DNA of 17,525 bases from Lachnospiraceae bacterium (lineage in GTDB: Bacteria > Bacillota_A > Clostridia > Lachnospirales > Lachnospiraceae), in the NCBI GenBank assembly GCA_009911175.1, contig QXWX01000029.1, positions 1 to 17,525 of the forward strand, in the 5' to 3' direction. A program made the translations under genes and the position numbers. Positions 1-6,159 of this stretch are shown here, in pieces. A model generated the notes under the pieces. It did not search any database. It was not told where the DNA came from and saw only the letters and a program-made list of their open reading frames with translations. The stretch's first letter is position 1, and each line of letters opens with the position of its first letter.

Positions 1-36
1 TATTAGCACATCGAAAATATTTTTTCAAGACCTTTT

Positions 37-62
37 GGGGAATAAACCATGGTTTCTTCCCC
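37..62. repeat. Inverted repeat / potential hairpin upstream of the NusG pair
   Basis: GGGGAA (37-42) pairs with TTCCCC (57-62), and AAACC (44-48) pairs with GGTTT (51-55) around a CATG centre, with one T/C mismatch. The potential stem is about 11 bp. No T-run follows on either strand, so it does not look like an intrinsic terminator. It may be a protein-binding palindrome or an RNA structure in the leader of the NusG genes. Function is unknown. Confidence 0.4.
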
Positions 63-249
63 ACCTGGAAGCACTGGAAATGCTGGATTTACGGGCTTTT
101 TCAATGTCGGCAACGCGCCGGAGGGCAGGGAAAAACGGGGATAAATCGTTGCGCACAGTCTGATCGGATGTTTGCAGCAAGGTATGAAGCAACGTGAAGG
201 TCAACGATATATTTCCCAAAAGCAGCTGTGGACAAAGGAGCTGGTAGAA
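63..249. other. Upstream region of the NusG pair, no gene seen
   Basis: No convincing coding sequence or -35/-10 pair is visible here. A short inverted repeat, GCAACG (113-118) with CGTTGC (147-152), could form part of a leader structure. The reading frame of the first NusG gene stays open upstream to 172, but that extension lacks NusG-like residues and a ribosome binding site. The promoter of the NusG genes is either weak or lies left of the window. Confidence 0.35.
234..240 (+). promoter_or_regulatory. Ribosome binding site deciding the start of the first NusG-like gene
   Basis: AAAGGAG lies nine bases before the ATG at 250. It supports the short form of the protein, beginning MWYVIQ as NusG-family proteins typically do, over an in-frame ATG at 172 that has no such site. 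Confidence 0.75.
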
Positions 250-756
250 ATGTGGTATGTGATACAGACGAAGACAGGCCAGGAAGAGCCCATGCGGCAG
301 CGGGTGGAGAAAATGCTTCCGGTGGATTCCTATGAGGACTGCAAGATTCTGTATTATATAAAAAAGAAGAAATATCTGGGCCAGTGGCATGAGGAGCGGG
401 AGCGTCTCCTGCCGGGATATATGTTTCTCATAACAAACGACCCGGAACCTGTTTCAAAAGCTCTGGACCGGATGACAGAATTTACCAGGCTGCTTGGAAC
501 CGGCAGCAGTTTCTGCCCGATCCGCCCGGAAGAGGAAGAGCTTCTGATCCGGCTGACCAACGGAAAGGATGAGATTGGGATGTCCTACGGGGTCATTGAG
601 AAGGGAACTTTGAAAGTGAGATCCGGAGTTCTGGCCGGGATGGAATCCAGGATCAAAAAGATTGACAGGCATAAGCGTAAGGGGTTTCTCAGTATGCGGA
701 TCGATGATCAGGAGAAGCTTGTAGGCGTGGGCCTGGAAATCACGGAGAAGAGCTGA
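250..756 (+). CDS. NusG-family antiterminator (LoaP/RfaH-like), first of a tandem pair
   Basis: This 168-residue protein has the layout of a specialised NusG paralog. An N-terminal NGN domain starts MWYVIQTKTG and holds the LLPGYMFL segment (about residues 53-60), equivalent to the FPGYxF signature. A C-terminal KOW domain covers about 117-165 (GTLKVRSGVLAGMESRIKKI). NusG paralogs bind RNA polymerase at the clamp helices and make it ignore terminators or pauses. In Firmicutes the LoaP subgroup controls long polysaccharide and antibiotic operons. The stop codon is one base from the next NusG-like gene, so the two are cotranscribed. It has a more divergent N-terminal domain than its neighbour and an insertion around residues 24-45. 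It could be a partner, a second-specificity factor or an antagonist of the second paralog. Family assignment is firm; the split of roles is inference. Confidence 0.88.
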   Translation: MWYVIQTKTGQEEPMRQRVEKMLPVDSYEDCKILYYIKKKKYLGQWHEERERLLPGYMFLITNDPEPVSKALDRMTEFTRLLGTGSSFCPIRPEEEELLIRLTNGKDEIGMSYGVIEKGTLKVRSGVLAGMESRIKKIDRHKRKGFLSMRIDDQEKLVGVGLEITEKS

Positions 757-757
757 T

Positions 758-1261
758 ATGTGGTATGTCATACAGGTCTACACCGGCAAGGAACTGCAGA
801 TTGCACAGCAGTGCAGGGAAAGAGTGGTGAACGAAGGCGAGGATGTGTTCGTTCCGCTGGCGGAAAGGTGGACCAAGATCCGTGGGGAGAGGACGCTGAT
901 TACATCCAGGCTTTTTCCGGGGTACGTGTTTATTGAGACGGAGAAGATTGAGGACTTTTATAAGCGTCTGAATCGGATCTATGCCATGACCAAGGTGCTG
1001 AGAACCGGGGATGAGATGACGCCGATCCAGAAGGAAGAGGAAGAGTATCTCAGGAAGCTGGGCGGGGATGAGCATGTGGTGAAGTACTCGGAAGGGTATA
1101 TCGAAGGGGATAAGCTGGTGGTGACTTCGGGGCCGCTGAAGGACTTTGAGGGTAGGATTAAAAAGATTTTAAGGCACAAAAGATTAGTTGTGATAGAAGT
1201 CTCTCTTCTTGGACAGACGGCGGAAGTGACGTTGGGGCTGGGGGTTGTGGAGAGAAGGTAA
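758..1261 (+). CDS. loaP: NusG-family antiterminator, LoaP-like, second of the pair
   Basis: This 167-residue protein is a full-length NusG paralog. The NGN domain begins MWYVIQVYTGKE and contains RLFPGYVF (residues 51-58). The KOW domain is near residues 118-160, with the GPLKDFEGRI segment typical of NusG KOW loops. Its start is one base after the stop of the preceding paralog and is preceded by the purine-rich GGAGAAG. It directly precedes a 555-base leader with hairpins and an intrinsic terminator in front of a large polysaccharide operon. This is the genomic setting described for LoaP, whose characterised Bacillus member binds a leader RNA hairpin and promotes processive antitermination. 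The gene is GC-rich compared with the operon it presumably controls. The gene symbol is by family and context, not by proven function. Confidence 0.85.
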   Translation: MWYVIQVYTGKELQIAQQCRERVVNEGEDVFVPLAERWTKIRGERTLITSRLFPGYVFIETEKIEDFYKRLNRIYAMTKVLRTGDEMTPIQKEEEEYLRKLGGDEHVVKYSEGYIEGDKLVVTSGPLKDFEGRIKKILRHKRLVVIEVSLLGQTAEVTLGLGVVERR

Positions 1262-1314
1262 TTTGCAAAAGATATTTTTGGAGTAAAAAATCTTAGAAAG
1301 GCAAGGAACGGTAG

Positions 1315-1372
1315 GAAATCAAGCTTGGTAAATGGTAGATTTATTTAGCTTGTTGGTTAAAACCTTGATTTC
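1315..1372 (+). promoter_or_regulatory. Competing long-range leader pairing
   Basis: GAAATCAAG (1315-1323) is perfectly complementary to CTTGATTTC (1364-1372). It shares bases 1320-1323 with the hairpin at 1320-1352, so the outer 9-bp helix and the base of the inner hairpin cannot both form completely. Mutually exclusive pairings of this kind are a hallmark of leader switches. Whether it works as one is not known. Confidence 0.4.
1320..1352 (+). promoter_or_regulatory. Strong leader hairpin, candidate antiterminator (LoaP/NusG-paralog) recognition element
   Basis: The 5' arm CAAGCTTGGTAAAT (1320-1333) pairs with ATTTATTTAGCTTG (1339-1352) at 13 of 14 positions. Two of these pairs are G-U and there is a single U-U mismatch; the loop is GGTAG. 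No T-tract follows, so this is not a terminator. Its place, just after a LoaP-like gene and about 210 bases before an intrinsic terminator, suits an RNA element that recruits the antiterminator. The GGTAG loop also matches the core of the ops element read by the related factor RfaH, which may be coincidence. The structure is read directly from the sequence; the role is inference. Confidence 0.55.
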
Positions 1373-1378
1373 GTTATT

Positions 1379-1498
1379 ATGAAATTATCAAAAGTATTTG
1401 ACGTTTCGCGCGCTATGCTGGAGGTAATGGATAGATTGAGTCATATTCAGAGTCACAAAATGATTCTGGAGTGGCGAAGCATGCCTGTTAAAAAATAA
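1379..1498 (+). CDS. Possible 39-residue leader ORF, doubtful
   Basis: An ATG at 1379 opens a 39-codon frame ending in TAA at 1496-1498. It would encode a basic peptide starting MKLSKVFDVS and ending SMPVKK. There is no Shine-Dalgarno sequence in front, and the frame contains the 10-bp hairpin at 1446-1470. I do not recognise the product. It could be a leader peptide, a remnant of a lost gene or a chance frame. Confidence 0.2.
   Translation: MKLSKVFDVSRAMLEVMDRLSHIQSHKMILEWRSMPVKK
1446..1470 (+). promoter_or_regulatory. Second leader hairpin
   Basis: TTCAGAGTCA (1446-1455) pairs with TGATTCTGGA (1461-1470) over ten positions, including G-U pairs, around the loop CAAAA. It is not followed by a T-tract. 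Lying between the first strong hairpin and the terminator, it may be part of the antitermination leader. The GAGTCA sequence of its 5' arm is also present just upstream at 1438-1443. Confidence 0.4.
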
Positions 1499-1554
1499 AA
1501 TCTAAAAATAAATAAGAGCAATTGGGACAAGAATAAAAAAATAACTGCTATATT

Positions 1555-1594
1555 AAGAGAGGAATCGGTTTGAGATTAGCCATTCCTTTTTTTT
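1555..1594 (+). terminator. Intrinsic terminator in the operon leader
   Basis: GGAAT (1561-1565) and GGTT (1567-1570), separated by one bulged C, pair with AGCC (1578-1581) and ATTCC (1582-1586). Eight consecutive T follow (1587-1594), and the AAGAGA before the stem can add A-U and G-U pairs. It sits about 220 bases before the first polysaccharide gene and would cut off most transcripts. This fits control by the LoaP-like proteins encoded just upstream. Confidence 0.7.
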
Positions 1595-1816
1595 GTGGCA
1601 TAGAAGATGTTTTTGTTTTCTTTATGGAAAGATAAAAATATATGAGGAACGATAATTCACGGAAAAAGCACGATATTCTTCTCCGACAATGCGGGAAAAA
1701 CAGGATTACGTAAGAGAACTATTTGATAGAAACCAGTATAGTATTCCCTGTTAATTATACTAGTTGGCTATACTTTGGGAATTGTATTACAAGGATTCGA
1801 AGGGAGATAGGAAAAT

Positions 1817-3154
1817 ATGGGTAGAACTATAAACTTCAGTATGCCTGATATAAGTGAAGATGAAATTGCAGAAGTTTCTGAAGTGTTGCGGTCAGGTTGG
1901 ATTACTACAGGATCAAAAACGAAGTTGTTGGAGAAAAGGCTGGCTGCGTATATAGAAACAGGATCTACAGATATTGATTGTGAAGAATCAGAGAATATTA
2001 AAAAATACAATAATCGGGTAGTTTGCTTAAATTCTGCTACAGCGGCTGAAGAACTGAATCTCCGAATTTTTGGAGTCGGGTTCGGAGATGAGGTTATTGT
2101 TCCTGCATATACCTATACGGCGAGTGCAAGTGCAGTCATTCATTGCGGTGCAAAGGTTGTATTTGTTGATATTCAAAAGAACGGTGATCCTTTTACGCAT
2201 ATGCCGGAAATAGATTACGATAAGTTAGAGGCTGCAATTACTGAAAAGACTAAGGCAATAATAATGATTGATCTTGGAGGCATTGTTTGTGATTACGAAA
2301 AAGTGTATGAAATTGTGCAGAGAAAAAAAGGACTGTTTAAACCTGTAAAAAGTGATGGTAGTCCTTTATCTAGCTTGTCTTCACGTATTCAAAATGCTGT
2401 TGGACGTGTAGCCGTTATGGCGGATTGTGCGCATAGCCTTGGAGCAAGCCGAGTATTTCGCAGCGAACGGAGATATTGTGGTCAAATGGCGGATTTTACC
2501 AGTTATAGCTTCCATGCGGTAAAAAATATTACTACAGCGGAAGGCGGTGCTTCTACATGGTTGCCTATATCGGGGATTGACAATGCTGAAATATATCACA
2601 TGTATCAGCTTTTATCCCTTCATGGTCAAAATAAGGATGCTTTATCTAAAACAAAGAATGCGGCGTGGGAATATGATATTATTGGCCCATGGTATAAGTG
2701 TAACATGACAGATATCATGGCAGCGATTGGTTTGAAGCAGCTTGATAGATATATTGGTCTGCTTGAAAGAAGAAAGGAAATTATAAATAAATATGATACA
2801 TATTTTAATAGAATGCATATTTTTCATTTAATCCATCATACGTCAGTTATGGACAGTTCGAATCATTTATATTTGATTCGCATTCCAGGGATTACTGTGA
2901 CACAGCGCAATGAAATAATTAAGAAGTTGGCAGAATATGGAGTGATGGCGAATGTGCATTATAAACCGTTGCCTATGATGACTGCTTATGGGAGCGACTG
3001 CAGTTTATATCCGAATGCATACGATTATTATCACAATTTGATCTCACTTCCACTTCATACATTACTATCCAATGAGGATGTTGAATATGCATGTGATTCA
3101 ATGAATGACGTGCTTAAGAAAATTTCATATACGGCAAGGAATAAAATACAATGA
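1817..3154 (+). CDS. DegT/DnrJ/EryC1/StrS-family PLP-dependent aminotransferase
   Basis: This 445-residue fold-type I aminotransferase is the kind that aminates keto-sugar nucleotides with glutamate as donor. Family marks include the N-terminal SGWITTGSKTKLLEKRLA stretch and VVCLNSATAAEELNLRIFG (about 68-86), which binds the cofactor phosphate. DEVIVPAYTYTASA follows at about 91-104, then MADCAHSLGA (about 201-210) with the pyridine-binding Asp, and SYSFHAVKN with the Schiff-base Lys near residue 236. It is longer than the usual 370-400 residues because of inserts near 48-66 and 165-195. The ribosome binding site AAGGGAG precedes the ATG. It overlaps the next gene by an ATGA. The substrate is uncertain: it may be the 4-keto sugar made by the CapE-like enzyme in the same operon (as PseC does in another pathway), another 4- or 3-keto sugar, or a step in the amino-acid part of the pathway. 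Confidence 0.9.
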   Translation: MGRTINFSMPDISEDEIAEVSEVLRSGWITTGSKTKLLEKRLAAYIETGSTDIDCEESENIKKYNNRVVCLNSATAAEELNLRIFGVGFGDEVIVPAYTYTASASAVIHCGAKVVFVDIQKNGDPFTHMPEIDYDKLEAAITEKTKAIIMIDLGGIVCDYEKVYEIVQRKKGLFKPVKSDGSPLSSLSSRIQNAVGRVAVMADCAHSLGASRVFRSERRYCGQMADFTSYSFHAVKNITTAEGGASTWLPISGIDNAEIYHMYQLLSLHGQNKDALSKTKNAAWEYDIIGPWYKCNMTDIMAAIGLKQLDRYIGLLERRKEIINKYDTYFNRMHIFHLIHHTSVMDSSNHLYLIRIPGITVTQRNEIIKKLAEYGVMANVHYKPLPMMTAYGSDCSLYPNAYDYYHNLISLPLHTLLSNEDVEYACDSMNDVLKKISYTARNKIQ

Positions 3155-4203
3155 AAATTACAGTTATTGGAGCTGGGAATTCTGGTTTGGCCATGTCTGC
3201 GCATCTGTCTTATTGCGGTAACGAAGTATGTCTCTGGAATCGCAGCGAGAGAACAATAGCGAAGCTTATAAATACACGGGCCATAAATGTAGATGGTATC
3301 ATTAATGATTCTGTTAAAATCCATAATGTAACAACAAATATGAATGACGCACTCCGGGATACGGAACTGATTCTTTTAACAACGCCAGCAAGTTCATACT
3401 ATGATTTGGCGAAGCTTTTAGCAGTAAAGATGACAAAAAGAGTCCCTATTATTTTAAATCCAGGAAGAACATTTGGTGCATTAAATTTCTATGAAATATA
3501 TAGAGGTTGTGGTGGTATATTGGATCCGATAATTGCAGAAACACAAACGATTATATATACATGTCGAAAAAATGCAGAAGATAATGTGTCTATATATACA
3601 CTTAAAAAAGCTGTGAAACTGGCTTCTTTAAAGAAGAGTGAGGAACAAATTTTTTTTGACATTATGCCACAATGTATTAAAATGCATTACATTTTGGGAA
3701 ACTCGTTTCTTGAAACATCTTTGGGCAACGTAGGAATGGTTCTTCATTGTATACCATTTATGCTTAATACTGGCTGGACAGAGTGTATAGCAGCGGAATA
3801 TAAGTACTATTATGATGGAATTACACCAACAATCGGAAGATTTATTCAACATATAGATGACGAACGCGTAGCTGTTGGAGCAGCGCTAGGAATAAAACTT
3901 GAAACAACTATGGAATGGATGAAGCGTGAGTATGCGACGAAGGGGACAACATTGTATGACTGTATACAAAATAATAAAGCATACAAAGAAATCGATGCGC
4001 CAAAATCAGTTTTTCATCGCTATATTTTTGAGGATGTTCCATATGGTCTGGTTCCATTTGAACGGCTTGGGAATGAACTTGGAATTGATACCCGTTACAT
4101 TACGGTTGCAATAGATCTAGCTAATGCGCTTGTAGAAGAAGATTTTAGAGCTTATATGCAAAATATAAATTTGGAAATAGTGAAAACATTTCTGAAAATG
4201 TAG
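3151..4203 (+). CDS. NAD(P)-dependent octopine/opine dehydrogenase family protein
   Basis: These 350 residues form two domains. The N-terminal Rossmann fold begins MKITVIGAGNSGLAMSAHL, with the GxGNxGxA dinucleotide loop. The C-terminal octopine-dehydrogenase domain carries VGMVLHCIPFMLNTG with the conserved His, then YYDGITPTIGRFIQ, ERVAVGAALGI, and APKSVFHRYIFEDVPYGLVP near the end. Family enzymes reductively join the amino group of an amino acid to a 2-oxo acid, giving N-(carboxyalkyl)amino acids. Some related folds reduce ketopantoate. Its start overlaps the aminotransferase stop (ATGA), with AAGGA about ten bases upstream. Opine-type substituents such as N-(1-carboxyethyl)lysine and alanopine are known in some Proteus and Providencia surface polysaccharides, so a role in making a polymer decoration is plausible. 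The actual substrates cannot be read from the sequence. Confidence 0.85.
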   Translation: MKITVIGAGNSGLAMSAHLSYCGNEVCLWNRSERTIAKLINTRAINVDGIINDSVKIHNVTTNMNDALRDTELILLTTPASSYYDLAKLLAVKMTKRVPIILNPGRTFGALNFYEIYRGCGGILDPIIAETQTIIYTCRKNAEDNVSIYTLKKAVKLASLKKSEEQIFFDIMPQCIKMHYILGNSFLETSLGNVGMVLHCIPFMLNTGWTECIAAEYKYYYDGITPTIGRFIQHIDDERVAVGAALGIKLETTMEWMKREYATKGTTLYDCIQNNKAYKEIDAPKSVFHRYIFEDVPYGLVPFERLGNELGIDTRYITVAIDLANALVEEDFRAYMQNINLEIVKTFLKM

Positions 4204-4204
4204 A

Positions 4205-6148
4205 ATGATAGAAAGTAGAATTTTTCATATGGAATGTAATAAAATGGAAATATTTGGTTTGATTAAAACATTAGGTGACGCACATACAATGGGAATTAGA
4301 TCTGCGGCAGCATTATTGCAGGATTGTGGGTATCAAGTATTGATTTCACCTAGTTATATTGAAGATGCGATGGAAAAGATTTATTTGGAATCGAACCAAG
4401 AACAGATTCTTGATTGGATTCTTAAAAATAATATTTCACACATTGGATTTTCATATAGGCTTGATCCGGACACAGCAGTCAAGTTGATGGGAAGATTGAT
4501 TTATACGTTAAAAGCAAATGGATATTATGAAGGATATAATCCACAGGTGAAAAGTGTTTTTTTTGCAGGGTTGACGCCAGCATGTAACGAAATTGACAAA
4601 GAGTATGGAGGTCGTGTACCAACGTTTCGTGGGGGAGAGTCGGCAGAAGAAACATTGTTGATTATGGGGGTTCCATTTAAGGATATTCCACGACGGATAA
4701 GAACAGGAAATCAATATGACAAAGAGCTTGCTAAATTTGGTGAGAAAATAATAAAAGTGGGTAGATACAAAAAAATGAAAGCCCCCGAACGAAAGAAATA
4801 TCCAGAATTTGGTACAGATAAAGATACATTGGAGTTGCGTCTGGATAATAACTATAAAGAAAGATTTCAACCCATCATCAGAGCGCATTCAGGTCCATAT
4901 TCTGCAGACAGGTCGCGCAACGCGTGTTTAAGAGAGTATTGCAACTGGTGTCATGAACTTGGAAAAGCAGGATTCTTGGACGTGCTTTCCATTGGTTCGT
5001 CACAGTTATCGCAATCTAATTTTGGGGAAAGTTGGGATGGAAAAGCGAACGGTGGCGGGGTTCCGGTTAATTCAGAAACTGAGTATATGGATATTTGGCT
5101 TTCTGCCCGTCCAATGCTGGTTAGAACATATTCCGGCACAAAAAATATTCGAGGGCTTGCAGAAATTTACGAAAGAAGTATAAATATTTCATGGCATGCA
5201 TTATCGCTTTGGTGGTTCAATCAGTTAGATGGTCGTGGACCAAATTCTCTTTATGATAATCTAAAAGAACATCTGGAAACAATTCGTTATATTGCAATAA
5301 CTAACAAACCAGTTGAGACGAATGTTTCTCATCATTTTGCATTTCGTGGATGTGATGATGTAACTTACATTTTAGCTGGGTTTCTTGCAGCCAAGACGGC
5401 TAAAAGATATGGTGTTAAGACATTTGTTCTTCAAAATATGTTGAATACACCCAGGAGTACATGGGGAATACAGGATTTGGCTAAAGGACGGACGCTGTTA
5501 AAGCTCGTAAAAGAATTAGAAGATAAAGACTTCCGTGTGATTTTTCAGACGAGAGCAGGTCTTGACTATTTTAAACCGAATATCGAAGTAGCAAAGGCAC
5601 AGTTGGCTTCTGTGACAGCGATGATGGACGATATCGATCCATTTAATGAGTATAGCCCTGATATAATTCATGTCGTAAGCTATTCAGAAGCGTTGTTTCT
5701 TGCCACTCCAGAGGTTATTAATGACAGCATTAAAATTACACGAACTGCTTTGCAGGAGTATAGAAAACAAAAGAATCAGGGTAATACTCCGGATGTTATG
5801 ACAGATGAAATAAAAATACGTCAGACAAGATTAGAGAGTTCAGTAAGAAAGATAATTAGAGCAATGGAAGAGAATGTATCAGATTTGTATTCACCGGAAG
5901 GACTATATCTCGCTTTTGTTGCTGGCTGGCTTCCAGTACCGGAGTTATGGTCTGATTCGGAAGAGTTTCGCTATGCAAAAGGATGGGGAACTAAATTAAT
6001 GGATGGAGGAATGGCTCTTTGTAATCATGAAATGTTTGTAACAGATGACGATAGGATTCACCAGTGTATCGGTAATATGTCTGATGCAAAATACATATTA
6101 AAACATAAATATTTAAAACACTGTTATGGTGAGAAAGCAAAGTATTGA
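4205..6148 (+). CDS. Cobalamin-binding protein with glutamate-mutase (GlmE/MutE)-like barrel
   Basis: The 647-residue protein begins with a B12-binding domain (about 14-160). It contains D25-A-H27-T-M-G30, an exact DxHxxG motif whose His would be the lower axial cobalt ligand, and a later GG at 143-144. A linker leads to a barrel-like region (about 222-520) and a C-terminal segment that resemble the epsilon subunit of glutamate (methylaspartate) mutase. ARPMLVRTYSGTKNIRGLAEI (about 301-320) aligns with the GlmE segment holding a substrate-binding Arg. LAGFLAAKTAKRYGVKTFVL and the final AGWLPVPELW...AKGWGTKLMDGG have GlmE counterparts. This suggests an adenosylcobalamin-dependent carbon-skeleton rearrangement with the B12 and catalytic domains fused, opposite to the separate S and E subunits of clostridial glutamate mutase. 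C241, C246 and C249 form CX4CX2C, not the radical-SAM CX3CX2C. The start has no clear ribosome binding site; ATGs at 4229 and 4244 are alternatives. The family link is by memory-based comparison, and the reaction is unknown. Confidence 0.75.
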   Translation: MIESRIFHMECNKMEIFGLIKTLGDAHTMGIRSAAALLQDCGYQVLISPSYIEDAMEKIYLESNQEQILDWILKNNISHIGFSYRLDPDTAVKLMGRLIYTLKANGYYEGYNPQVKSVFFAGLTPACNEIDKEYGGRVPTFRGGESAEETLLIMGVPFKDIPRRIRTGNQYDKELAKFGEKIIKVGRYKKMKAPERKKYPEFGTDKDTLELRLDNNYKERFQPIIRAHSGPYSADRSRNACLREYCNWCHELGKAGFLDVLSIGSSQLSQSNFGESWDGKANGGGVPVNSETEYMDIWLSARPMLVRTYSGTKNIRGLAEIYERSINISWHALSLWWFNQLDGRGPNSLYDNLKEHLETIRYIAITNKPVETNVSHHFAFRGCDDVTYILAGFLAAKTAKRYGVKTFVLQNMLNTPRSTWGIQDLAKGRTLLKLVKELEDKDFRVIFQTRAGLDYFKPNIEVAKAQLASVTAMMDDIDPFNEYSPDIIHVVSYSEALFLATPEVINDSIKITRTALQEYRKQKNQGNTPDVMTDEIKIRQTRLESSVRKIIRAMEENVSDLYSPEGLYLAFVAGWLPVPELWSDSEEFRYAKGWGTKLMDGGMALCNHEMFVTDDDRIHQCIGNMSDAKYILKHKYLKHCYGEKAKY

Positions 6149-6159
6149 AGGATAAAAGA

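Larger units (their letters stand above)
1262..1816 (+). promoter_or_regulatory. Structured leader region between the NusG pair and the polysaccharide operon
   Basis: These 555 bases hold no convincing long gene. From left to right I see: a 14-position hairpin at 1320-1352; a competing 9-bp pairing of 1315-1323 with 1364-1372; a short open frame at 1379-1498; a 10-bp hairpin at 1446-1470; an intrinsic terminator at 1561-1594; an AT-rich stretch with several short inverted repeats (1735-1782); and the ribosome binding site of the first operon gene. No strong sigma-A promoter is evident. TTGCAA at 1263 followed by A/T-rich sequence is the best but weak candidate, and transcripts may also read in from the NusG genes. 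The whole looks like an antitermination leader. Confidence 0.6.

Noticed and set aside
172..249. N-terminal extension of the first NusG-like protein from an ATG at 172
   Set aside because: It adds 26 residues not seen in NusG proteins and lacks a ribosome binding site, while AAAGGAG precedes the ATG at 250 and yields the standard MWYVIQ start.
25..390. Minus-strand open frame of about 120 codons at the left edge
   Set aside because: It overlaps the well-supported NusG-like gene antisense, is rich in His/Leu/Phe as shadow frames are, and has no supporting features.
1398..1430. TTGACG as a -35 promoter element in the leader
   Set aside because: No acceptable -10 hexamer lies 16-18 bases downstream (TATGCT is only about ten bases away), and it would start transcription after the main hairpin.
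1642..1701. A 19-codon frame starting MRNDNSRKKH after the leader terminator
   Set aside because: It has no ribosome binding site at proper spacing and no recognisable sequence; most likely chance.
4205..6148. Reading the B12-domain protein as a B12-dependent radical-SAM enzyme
   Set aside because: The Cys spacing is CX4CX2C, not CX3CX2C, and the following region matches the glutamate-mutase-type barrel and C-terminal segment rather than a radical-SAM core.
6145..6159. TTG start for the phosphoglycosyl transferase overlapping the previous stop
   Set aside because: The ATG at 6160 has AAGGA at good spacing and gives the usual MYKxFIKR beginning of this family.
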